Positions 54,126-62,933 of a stretch of 64,000 nt of DNA are shown here, piece after piece. The stretch comes from Margaritifera margaritifera (taxonomy: Eukaryota > Mollusca > Bivalvia > Unionida > Margaritiferidae), in NCBI GenBank assembly GCA_029931535.1, contig JAQPZY010001334.1:1612001-1676000 (forward strand). The letters are read 5' to 3'. Below the pieces are notes generated by a model that searched no databases, was not told the origin of the DNA, and worked only from the letters and a program-made list of their open reading frames with translations. How positions within the stretch are numbered: position 1 is the stretch's first letter; every line of letters begins with the position of its first letter. The translations under genes were made by a program, and so were the position numbers.

Positions 54126-54859
54126 TGTTACGACTCTATGGTCTAAGAAAAATGTAACAGAAAGAAAGTGAAACCAACAAATCAAGTAAAAATCAACAAG
54201 CAATTTATTACTAGATAATTAAAATGAAAAATCAAAAAGTCACTTACAGTAATGTGTTTATGTATCCTAATAATCCAATAAGAATGATTGTTCTAATCAC
54301 AAGTCCTAAATATAGAAGTGTCCTTGAATGTTATTATGTGCTAATGGTCTCCAAAGTCCTGATGTACTAGAAATCTTGATGTGCTGAAGTCAAAATGAAG
54401 TAATCCAAAATCTCTGAATAAGTTCACATAAATTCCAAAATTGTCAATCAAAATCCAAAATCCAAAAGTTTATGAGCACTGTTAATAATCCAATGAATAA
54501 TTAAAATAATTCCTCTCTTAGAATTTGGAATGAATTTTCACAACTGTAATAGCTCTTTACAAGACTGATGGTAATGTCGAACTGAACAAAATGTCTACCA
54601 AACATGATATATATAAAGATTGGTCACATGACAGAATGTTCTAGAATATGAGTCATCTTAATGGAATTTTAACTGTAAACAAAATCAACCTTGACCTTCA
54701 AATTGAGAAAACATATTGATCAAAACAACCTAATTCAAGGACACTAGTTATATATGTTTTTCCTAACAAACATAAAGATTTAAGCAAATATTAAAGTGAA
54801 GAAACATTTATAACCTCCCAAAACACATATACAACATTATATAAACATCATACATAACA
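54126..54859 (-). repeat. 5' LTR of the Gmr1-like element
   Basis: 734 bp. On the minus strand it holds CCAATC directly followed by TTTATATATATC (54607-54623), a likely CCAAT/TATA promoter, and AATAAA (54209-54204), a likely poly(A) signal about 80 bp before the LTR end. Confidence 0.95.
54607..54623 (-). promoter_or_regulatory. LTR core promoter candidate (CCAAT + TATA)
   Basis: Minus-strand CCAATCTTTATATATATC inside the LTR. An identical copy lies in the 3' LTR at about 48743-48759. Transcription start is inferred to lie roughly 30 bp downstream. Confidence 0.55.
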
Positions 54860-54889
54860 ATATTTAACAGTTATTGTCAGTTAGATGAG
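54860..54889. repeat. 33-bp minisatellite, single unit between two insertions
   Basis: One unit ('taacagttattgtcag' + 'ttagatgag') is stranded between the LTR retrotransposon and the TIR transposon, proving both inserted into the same array. Confidence 0.95.
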
Positions 54890-54891
54890 TA

Positions 54892-56676
54892 CCGTAATGA
54901 CAATAAGTCTTGGAACATGAAAAAATAATAATTTTTTTTTGTGTCCCAAGACTTATTATGCATGTAAAATATATAAAATTTTCGGTGTCCCAAAACTTGT
55001 AGACACAAAAAAAAAATATGTAAAGACAAAATTGGGAAGATCGCCATATGTCACACAGCAGTGACCAGCTCGTTCAATTACCTCTTCAATAAACTGTTAT
55101 AAACTACTATGATTGTTTTATGTTATTATTTTGCATGTGCATATTTTCCGATTTCTCCTACATGATTGAAAATAAAGGTAAATAAAGACTTCATAATTCA
55201 CTTGCCGCTTACATTTAACGGAAGACCTGTACTATAGTGTACAGTACTTACACAGTGCAAATCGTACTTGGCGTCACTTATATCCTTGTTTATTCCCAAA
55301 AATATTCTATGCAGATTTTGCTTTATTCCTCGTTTTTACCAAATCGCATTCTTCCAGATTACATTTCAGCTACACGTTCATTGCTGTTTCATTTATTTGG
55401 AATCCCGTGCTCAACAGTTACTGTTTTTCATTGGTATAAGCGATCCTGCAAAGTGATGTAATCTATATGAAAAGGCACGCGTGTTTAATTATATAAAGCA
55501 CATAAGCAGCATAAATTCAAATAACTGTCATATATTCATGAAAGAATGATTGTAATATACGTTAAAATTCTGAATATAGATTGATTAAGAGCATCATTGA
55601 TCCATTTTAGTTCTGTGTTTCGGCTTAACAAAATCGTAATTTTCTACACATTTTTCATTCCACTTGTGATTTTGGCAAGCTGGTTGTTTTGGCGTCTCTT
55701 TTGTTTATAATTGGTGGATTTGTCTTTTGTTTTCTGACAGCAATCCAAGCCACTTAATTGTTAAAACCCTGAAATTGGCTTGGGTAAAGAGGAAATTTTG
55801 TCTGGCGGCAATGCTGGTACTTTGATGTGTATAATATTAGCACGATTACCATAGCTGAGTAAACAGAAATTTATTTACGGTCGCTTACATCAAAGCAAAC
55901 TACCACCAAGTTTTTATTTTAAAAGCATTATTTCTTAAACTTCTTTATCGTATTTTAGAGATATTATTTAAGTTTAGTGCTGTGGTGCCTATGATTCGAA
56001 TCCAATGTATGTACTTCATTCATCACAAGTAAAATATTCAATGTACACGTGGTGAGCCCATGATGTAAACATACGCACAATAAATGCAAGAGTTGAAATA
56101 AACACTGTTTATGTTATTCTCATACTGGTATCACATTTTCATAAATTAGGTATTTCCATTTTCAGGGGAAAAGAAACAACAACATAAGAACAGTTGACTT
56201 TTGACAATTTTAATGCAATAATGCATAAACTGAGAATAGCAAACAAGAGCACAAAAGGGCGAAGTTATTGTTGAATGGGTATAACATACTACTAATGCTC
56301 AATTCTTGCATCATCTGATTAAATTATACATATTTTAGTTTGGTAGAAATATTAAGAAAACAGAGAAAAATTCAGTATATTTACTGAGTCTTCAAACAAA
56401 TTATAATAATTTATAACATTTCCATGCAATAATTCATAATGTGAGTCCCTTAACAACCACGAAGTCATGTTTATTTTACACGAGGTTACGATCGATAAAA
56501 TACACCCATTGATCAGTAGAAGAAAAAATTATTTTAAGTGTCCCAAGACTTATAGTACATGAAAAAATTGCTTTAACTTCATGTCCCAACTTTTATAGGT
56601 CATAAAAAAATTACTTTTTAAAATAATTAAGGGTGTCCCAAGACTTATTGTGTCCCAAGACTTACCGTCATTACGG
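54892..56676. mobile_element. 1785-bp TIR transposon of unassigned family (non-autonomous)
   Basis: Ends CCGTAATGACAATAAGTCTT and (inward from right) CCGTAATGACGGTAAGTCTT, each bordered by TA (54890-54891, 56677-56678). Both subterminal regions repeat the motif AAGTCTTGGGACA: 'gtcccaagacttattatgca' and 'tgtcccaaaacttgtag' on the left, and four copies within 56535-56662 on the right. The 1.5-kb interior has only short frames (longest 74 codons at 55237-55461) with no recognisable transposase, so it depends on an enzyme in trans. TA target suggests the Tc1/mariner-IS630 group, but the family is not identified. Confidence 0.88.
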
Positions 56677-56678
56677 TA

Positions 56679-57626
56679 TATATATAACAGTTATTGTCAG
56701 TTAGATGAGTATGTACATAACAGTTATTGTCAGTTAGATGAGTATATATATAATAGTTATTGTCAGTTAGATGAGTATATATATAATAGTTATTGTCAGT
56801 TAGATGAGTATATATATAACAGTTATTGTCAGTTAGATGAGTATATATATGTTATTGTCAGTTAGATGAGTATATATATATAATAGTTATTGTCAGTTAG
56901 ATGAGTATATATATATAATAGTTATTGTCAGTTAGATGAGTATATATATAACAGTTATTGTCAGTTAGATGAGTATATATATAACAGTTATTGTCAATAG
57001 ATGAGTATATATATTTAACAGTTATTGTTGACACGATGAGTATATATATAATAGTTATTGTCAGTTAGATGAATATATATATAACAGTTATTGTCAGTAG
57101 ATGAGTATATATAAGTTATTGTCAGTTAGATGAGTATATATATAACAGTTATTGTCAGTAGATGAGTATATATTTAACAGTTATTGTCAGTTAGATGAGT
57201 ATATATTTAACAGTTATTGTCAGTAGATGAGTATATATTTAACAGTTATTGTCAGTTAGATGAGTATATATATATATATAACAGTTATTGTCAGTTAGAT
57301 GAGTATATATATAACAGTTATTGTCAGTTAGATGAGTATATATTTAACAGTTATTGTCAGTAGATGAGTATATACATAACAGTTATTGTCAGTTAGATGA
57401 GTATATATTTAAGTTATTGTCAGTTAGATGAGTATATATATAACAGTTATTGTCAGTTAGATGAGTATATATTTAACAGTTATTGTCAGTAGATGAGTAT
57501 ATATAAAACAGTTATTGTCAGTTAGATGAGTATATATATTTAACAGTTATTGTCAGTTAGATGAGTATATATATATAACAGTTATTGTCAGTTAGATGAG
57601 TATATATATAACAGTCATTGTCAGTT
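56679..57626. repeat. 33-bp minisatellite, right segment
   Basis: About 29 units, same as 47615-48261, with variants lacking 'tt' (CAGTAGATGAG) and TA tails of different length. It ends in 'taacagtcattgtcagttc' at 57610-57626. Confidence 0.95.
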
Positions 57627-58310
57627 CTAATAAGCAGAAATATTCTGTTCAGTTATGTGAATATCTGGAGTCAATCAGACAGCATGTCATCACACAAGAC
57701 AGGTTGTTACTAAATCTATCATGATATGAAACTAGAACGCAGAAAATGTTTCCTTATATCCTTTATCCAACGCAATTCAACAGAATAATGAATCACCATA
57801 TTATATATGTATACTTGCAGACGGTGAGAGATACCCCTTACTACAACATAGTAAAACCTAAATCTATTTTCTTTCAATGTTTGAATTTTTTAATAACCTT
57901 CATGTAAAGATTTTAATGTTTATAATGATTTATTTTATCCAGGACCCATTTCTCGTGTTCAAACAGCCACTCAATGGTCAAGAAAAAAGCTATGAGAAAA
58001 CCTGATTTCCTAAATACCCCAACACAACATCTCAAGTAAAATTACTTTTACTACAACTTTTGTAACAAAGGTTCTTGAAAATCAATTTTTTTAAAGTAAC
58101 ATTTAAAAAAGTACCTGCACATGATATAACTTGAGGAATGGTGAGCAATTTGCTCACATAAATCAGCCCACCATTACCTGATGAGTCTACAGTAAAAAAA
58201 GGTGCATAACTCTTCTGAAAATAGTGTGAATACAATGATTGGTCAACATGCATATCTTCTGCTGATGAGCATGATATTTAGTAAGTATCTCAGCAATCCA
58301 CAGAAACTGC

Positions 58311-58550
58311 AAGAATAGTTGTATTTACAAAATTCTGTTATACACTGCTTGTAGCTGTAAGAATAGTTGTATTCACAAAATTCTGTTATATACTGCTTGT
58401 AGCTGTAAGAATATTTGTATTCACAAAATTCTGTTATATACTGCTTGTAGCTGTAAGAATAGTTGTATTCAAAAAATTCTGTTATATACTGCTTGTAGCT
58501 GTAAGAATAGTTGTATTCACAAAATTCTGTTATATACTGCTTGTAGCTGT
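58311..58550. repeat. 48-bp minisatellite, 5 copies
   Basis: Five nearly identical units 'aagaatagttgtattcac' + 'aaaattctgttatatactgc' + 'ttgtagctgt'. 48 bp is 16 codons, which creates a periodic false frame on the minus strand. Confidence 0.96.
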
Positions 58551-59180
58551 AAGTCAAAAAGGAAAATAACTCTTATGAAATTTGTGGGAGCACAAAGATT
58601 TATCAATATGTGCATCTTTACATGATGATCGTAATATGTATCAAGTTTCACAGCAATCCATAAAAAACTGCAAGACAAACTGCATTCATAAGATTCTACC
58701 TTCCATTCAGGTGTTGGAGAAAAAGACCAATAACTATAACAACAATTGCAAAAGCACAGGGATTTGTTTGTATGCACATCTTCAGATGATGATGATAATA
58801 TAAACAAAGTTTTATGGCCATTCACTGAAAACTGTGAGACCAGTTGCATTCACAAGATTCTGTGATGCACTGCATTCAGCTCCAAGTAAAAATTCACAGG
58901 GGCACTTTAAATGATCACCATAATATACATTCAGTTTCACAACTATCCATCAAAAAGTGCTGGACTAATTGAACCCACAAGATTCTGTCACACAATAACA
59001 TTCAGCTGTAAAACAAAATGGGCACTAACTCTAACAAATATTGTGGAAGGATAGTAAGTTGTTGATACACATCTTCAAATGATGTCCATAACATATACAA
59101 AATTTCATGTTGATTCAATGAAAACTCTGAGACCAGCAGTATTTACAAGATTCTGTCATACATGGCATTCAGTTGCAAGT
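58551..59180. repeat. Long-period repeat (about 150-290 bp units)
   Basis: Three imperfect copies, each with 'acaagattctgt-atacactgcattcagct', 'caagtcaaaaagggcaataact', 'ttgtgg' and 'cacatcttcaaatgatgatc'. The 48-bp array is an expansion of one part of this unit. Confidence 0.75.
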
Positions 59181-59392
59181 CAAAAAGGGCAAGAATCCTT
59201 ATAAAAAATCATGTGGGTGTAAAAAACATAAGCAAATATTTGTGTAAAATTTATCATGCTCATATATGATTCTTTTTTTTTGTAAAACAATAAAAGACAG
59301 AATAATCGGAGAGAAACATAGAGAGTGGGAAAGTAAATAGGCATATTTTCTATTATTTCCATTTAACATTTCAGAGACTCTTCCTATCATAC

Positions 59393-59482
59393 CTTGATTG
59401 TTAATTGCCTGTTCCCTCCACTTGTCCAAGTTTTCTAGTACTGTTTTACACAAAAGATCTCTGAGGTTCTTATGGAAGTCAT
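59393..59482 (-). CDS. COMMD9: COMMD9, internal exon (N-terminal helical domain)
   Basis: The acceptor AG (59484-59483, minus) gives AT, completing the GAT codon (Asp) opened at 60332. It reads DFHKNLRDLLCKTVLENLDK and WREQAINNQ, then a single G before the GTATGA donor (phase 1). It corresponds to FHqNLknLLtKiiLEhv.tWR.eA..NQ in vertebrate COMMD9. Length is exactly 90 bp (2 + 29 codons + 1), and both junction codons are restored in frame. No defects. Confidence 0.96.
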
Positions 59483-59691
59483 CTGAAAAAAAACAGGAAC
59501 CCTTTAGTGCCAAAGGACCAGTGCATCAAAGTATTTATCTAAAGTGAGGGTTCATCATAAAGATAACTAAACTTGATGAACAATAACATTTTCGAGTCAA
59601 AGAAAAAATGAGAATGTTATTGAAATCTAAGTCAGTCGTACAATAAAACCTATCTATTATGGATAGCCAAGAGACAGAATAGATTGTACCT

Positions 59692-59775
59692 CATACACAC
59701 ATGCATGCTAAAAACATACACACATGCATGCTAAAAACATACACAGATGCATGCTAAAAACATACACACATGCAT
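59692..59775. repeat. 23-bp tandem repeat (ACACATGCATGCTAAAAACAT)
   Basis: Four copies, three nearly perfect, in the COMMD9 intron between the exons at 59393 and 60332. Contains ATGCAT palindromes. Confidence 0.95.
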
Positions 59776-59829
59776 AAGGTGGCCTGAAACCAGCAATTTT
59801 CAGAGTGGACAGGTAACATTTAAAGGAAT

Positions 59830-60070
59830 TCACTATTTGTTGTGAATGCTGCTGGTCTGAGATCCAGAAGGATCTGAAAGTTTATTTTGAACACTATTTG
59901 TTGCAAATGTTGCTGGTCTGAGAGCCAGAAGGATCTGAAAGTTCATTTTGAACACTATTTGTTGCAAATATTGGTCTGAGGTCCAGAAGGTTCTGAAAGT
60001 TCATTTTGAACACTATTTGTTGCAAATATTGGTCTCAGGTCTAGAAGGTTCTGAAAGTTCATTTTGAGCA
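59830..60070. repeat. ~60-bp tandem repeat, 4 copies
   Basis: Units with 'aacactatttgttgcaaat', 'ggtctgag-tccagaagg' and 'tctgaaagttcattttg'; the last two copies share a 6-bp deletion. Confidence 0.93.
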
Positions 60071-60331
60071 CTGTTATTCAATTATTCAATACTAGTCCTG
60101 TCCTAAACTTTAATACAAAATTTGTACATTGAGCATCCTAACAACATGCAATTTTCTAAAACGAGCAATCAATAATTGGGGTACATCATGAGCTATGTTT
60201 CCCTGTGTACTTAAAAAAATGAATAATCTTATTGTAAAGTTTTCGGACTAGATTATTCAAAATGTTTGTTAACATTTAACACTTTATAATCTACAGTTAA
60301 ATCAAAATTTTTGGTCAATAAAACATTATAC

Positions 60332-60416
60332 CTGGAAAGAGTTTGACCAGGTCATGAGGATCCTTTGACCCCTGGAATACTGCAGACTTCAACAGTGTTC
60401 CTAAGGCTAGCAACAG
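60332..60416 (-). CDS. COMMD9: COMMD9, internal exon upstream (most 5' exon in window)
   Basis: The acceptor AG (60418-60417, minus) opens in phase 0 with LLLALGTLLKSAVFQGSKDP then HDLVKLFP and a single G before the GTATAA donor. It aligns with the vertebrate COMMD9 segment ending LFPeNFHQNL once joined to the next exon (LFP-D-DFHKNL). Earlier exons, coding about the first 50-60 residues including the start, were not found up to 64000 and must lie beyond the window. Confidence 0.9.
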
Positions 60417-61259
60417 CTGAAATATATAGAGGATATTTGCTTGTAACGAATGAATAACAGATATATTTCATCAAGTGGGTGAAAATATTTGAGATTTTCA
60501 CCCATGAGTTGAAATATTCATTTGGAACAGATACATTTTCTTTGTATTTTATGCTCAAACATATTGATTAGCAATATGTATAACAGATTGAAGTAGCAGA
60601 TTTCTTATGGTATCCCATGTGATAATGTCAGCTGTGTACCGTTTATGTTCTGCTCTGTTCTGTGTATATTTGCACGGAGATATCATCAGTAACATAATTC
60701 TTTTTCCTAATTCAAGGCAAAAAAAACACATAAGCAAAATATTTTATAAAAAAAGTATAAGCAAGTTGCAGGATTTGAACCTGGTACTCTTGCATGGGAG
60801 GTGGCGATACTTACCACTTGACTAAACAAGTGACAAAATGGCGGGTCAAAGTTTTTGATCATAATGTTATCTATGTCTATTGAGCACAGTGAAAAAATAT
60901 TTTTCCTATTTCAATCCAGTGAATTATCAAAATTATTTCTATTGTAAAATCCACTAATTCACAGGCTGGCATAAAATAAATAGTTGATAAACATCTTTAC
61001 TGACATTTTAAAAGGAAATTACAATAGTAATATGTATACAATAGTTTATATATAATTTCTTAGCTCCCACAAATTAAATAAACACTGGTGATCCTTCACT
61101 GTGAAATCTTACATGACTGGAGTAATTCTAACACAACAAAAACAACAACACAAACTACCAACAATAATATTAATAGCACAGATACCTAAGGCTTAGGTTA
61201 ATCCAAACTATGAATCAGTGTAATAGTTTTCTGACTGTCTATCATTTTGGCAAAGAGAT
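60417..61259. other. COMMD9 intron sequence with a tRNA-like fragment
   Basis: At 60765-60840 (minus) a tRNA-like stretch has GTCAAGTGGTAAG and a B box CAGGTTCAAATCC. The anticodon and acceptor stems do not pair, so it is at most a decayed tRNA or SINE head. The rest is featureless. Confidence 0.4.
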
Positions 61260-61269
61260 CAGAAATAAT

Positions 61270-61520
61270 GACTGGTTTAGTTTCATGGATTTAATGCCAT
61301 TTTTCAGCACATAACAGGTTATACATGGCGGCCAGTATATCTGGTGGAGGAAGGGCCCCGGAAGATCCAGGGAAGAACCACTAACCCACGTAAAGCTGCT
61401 GGCAAGCTTTCTCACATACCCACGATGGCCGAGTCAAGACTTGAACCCACGTGGACAGAGGTGAGATGTCAGTCATCTGTAAAGGTTTGCGCCTTAGACC
61501 ACACCACCACCTGGGGCCCC
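61270..61520 (-). mobile_element. SINE family 2, copy 2
   Basis: Minus-strand head GGGGCCCCAGGTGGTGGTGTGG, B-box region GGGTTCAAGTC, body and 3' end ('cattaaatccatgaaacta') homologous to copies 1 and 3. Target duplication AGAAATAAT (61261-61269 and 61521-61529), possibly with one more C. Confidence 0.9.
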
Positions 61521-61967
61521 AGAAATAATTAATCTGAAATATTGTTCTGCAGGACATAAAGTGTCACAAGTGAACAACATTATTATGATGTATGTATCTA
61601 CTTATACAGGCCAGACAATACCTACTTGCATATCTGGGTACAAAGATTATGCATATAGTTGTAATTGATCAAATTTTCATTTGAATACACTATTGATGTA
61701 GAAGATTTATGATTTCAAAAACTGTAAAACCGCAACTTAACATTGTTGAGACTATTATTACCACCATCACTGTTACTGATGGACCCGTGTCTCTCTGGCA
61801 AGACAAAAATGACAACCAGCCAAGGTAATAGCACATTCAGTTAAATAGACTTTTACTCATAACCGATATATATGCCCACAAATTAGATCATACTGGAGTA
61901 AAAACATGTCATTTATTATATAGAAATGTACACAAAAAGTGTGGCAGTCTGATTGGTATATGTAAGG

Positions 61968-62091
61968 CAGAAGTGTCAAACTCATTTGCTATGGCAGGCC
62001 GAATTTGATATAAATAATAATAAATAATAATAATAAATAATGAATCTGGCGGGCCGTATCCGGCATGTGGGCCATATGTTTGACACCCCTG
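61968..62091. mobile_element. hAT MITE (CAGRRGTGTCAAAC ends), 124 bp, 8-bp target duplication
   Basis: Left CAGAAGTGTCAAACTCATTTG and right (inward) CAGGGGTGTCAAACATATGG are TIRs. The octamer ATGTAAGG flanks it exactly (61960-61967 and 62092-62099), as expected for hAT. It contains a short (TAA)n tract and 'ggcgggccg' motifs. Confidence 0.93.
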
Positions 62092-62099
62092 ATGTAAGG

Positions 62100-62608
62100 G
62101 CTATTCCATTTTAATCCACCTGGGGCAGAGGAACATGCTCTTATTTTGTAGGGGATGAGAACCTAAATGTTTAAATTTTTGCCTGTGTAATGATTTTTTG
62201 CTACTGACAAAATTAAATTCTAAGTTAAGAAACAGCCATTGCTTCATTTCAAAATTTGTTAAGGAAGTGTCTAAATTTCTTAATGAATCTACCAGAGTAC
62301 TTCACATGAGTTTTCTTTCACATGTAAGGAATTTCTGAAAAAGTAGAACAGTTACGAAAAAAAAATTCATCTTTTAAACAAGTTTCATAAATATTATATA
62401 AGTAAATATTTCAAATTTTACTACTCACAATTTGTTATACTGCTACATTGGTATGTTTTTCTTTTTAATAAACTGTATTATATATTCTGTGTTATGGACC
62501 AAAAAACAGTTGGAAACACTCAGACCTTATGCTTGTGCCATGTGTGACTTCATGAAATAATGTATTACATAGGTGTAATATCAATACTCTTATTCTGACA
62601 TGATTAAA
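62100..62608. other. Intronic/flanking sequence, nothing recognised
   Basis: AT-rich stretch between the hAT MITE and the minisatellite. Confidence 0.4.
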
Positions 62609-62690
62609 CTCATACTGGATGATAAGCCCCATAGTGGATTATAAACCCCATACTGGATGATAAGACTGTGCTTGATGATAAGCCCCAATA
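62609..62690. repeat. 19-bp minisatellite, left segment
   Basis: Four to five degenerate copies of CCCCATACTGGATGATAAG, cut off by the SINE at 62691. Confidence 0.9.
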
Positions 62691-62933
62691 TGGGGCCCCA
62701 GGAGGCCGAGTGGTTAAGGCGCTCATCTTGTACAGATCACTTACACATCTCACCTCTGTCTGCATGAGTTTGAGTTTTGCCTTAACCAACGTGGGTATGT
62801 GAGAAAACTTGCCAGTAGCTTCCGTTGGGTCAGTGGTTCTTCCTGTGTTTCATCCTCCACCAAAATATACTGACCGGCATGTATAACCTTTTCATGTGCT
62901 GAGAAATGGCATTAAACCCCACCAGACCAGCCC
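62691..62933 (+). mobile_element. SINE family 2, copy 3 (inserted in a minisatellite)
   Basis: Plus-strand head with A box GGCCGAGTGGTTAAGGCG (62704-62721) and a B-box-like GAGTTTGAGTT (about 62766-62776); body homologous to the copies at 33583 and 61270. An exact 10-bp target duplication AGCCCCAATA flanks it (62681-62690 and 62934-62943). The duplicated target is part of the 19-bp repeat unit. Confidence 0.94.

Larger units (their letters stand above)
48262..54859 (-). mobile_element. Complete Gmr1-like Ty3/gypsy LTR retrotransposon, 6.6 kb
   Basis: Two 734-bp LTRs (48262-48995 and 54126-54859) begin TGTTA and end TAACA. By eye they differ at only one position (T/A at 48360, in 'attaaattg' versus 'attaaaatg'). 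Flanking ATAT at 48258-48261 and 54860-54863 may be a 4-bp target duplication, though the target is TA-rich. A tRNA-Pro-type primer site, polypurine tract and an unbroken gag-pol frame are present. The element lies in the same orientation as the COMMD9 gene whose intron it occupies. Everything seen suggests a young and potentially active copy. Confidence 0.97.
46257..59392 (-). other. COMMD9 intron of 13.1 kb containing nested mobile elements
   Basis: GTATGA donor at 59392 to CTTTCAG acceptor at 46257. Contents in order of coordinate: short CCATACCACTGTTATT repeat, MITE copy G, 33-bp minisatellite, a complete Gmr1-like retrotransposon, a 1785-bp TIR transposon, more minisatellite, then 48-bp and ~230-bp tandem repeats. 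Unassigned stretches: 46260-46720, 46920-47240 and 57627-58310, where nothing is recognised. Confidence 0.85.

Noticed and set aside
55237..55461. Transposase in the 1785-bp TIR element
   Set aside because: The longest internal frame is 74 codons with no DDE or helix-turn-helix pattern.
60765..60840. tRNA gene candidate (minus strand, Gly-like)
   Set aside because: The T arm and a B box are recognisable, but the anticodon stem and acceptor stem do not pair; at most a decayed tRNA or SINE head.
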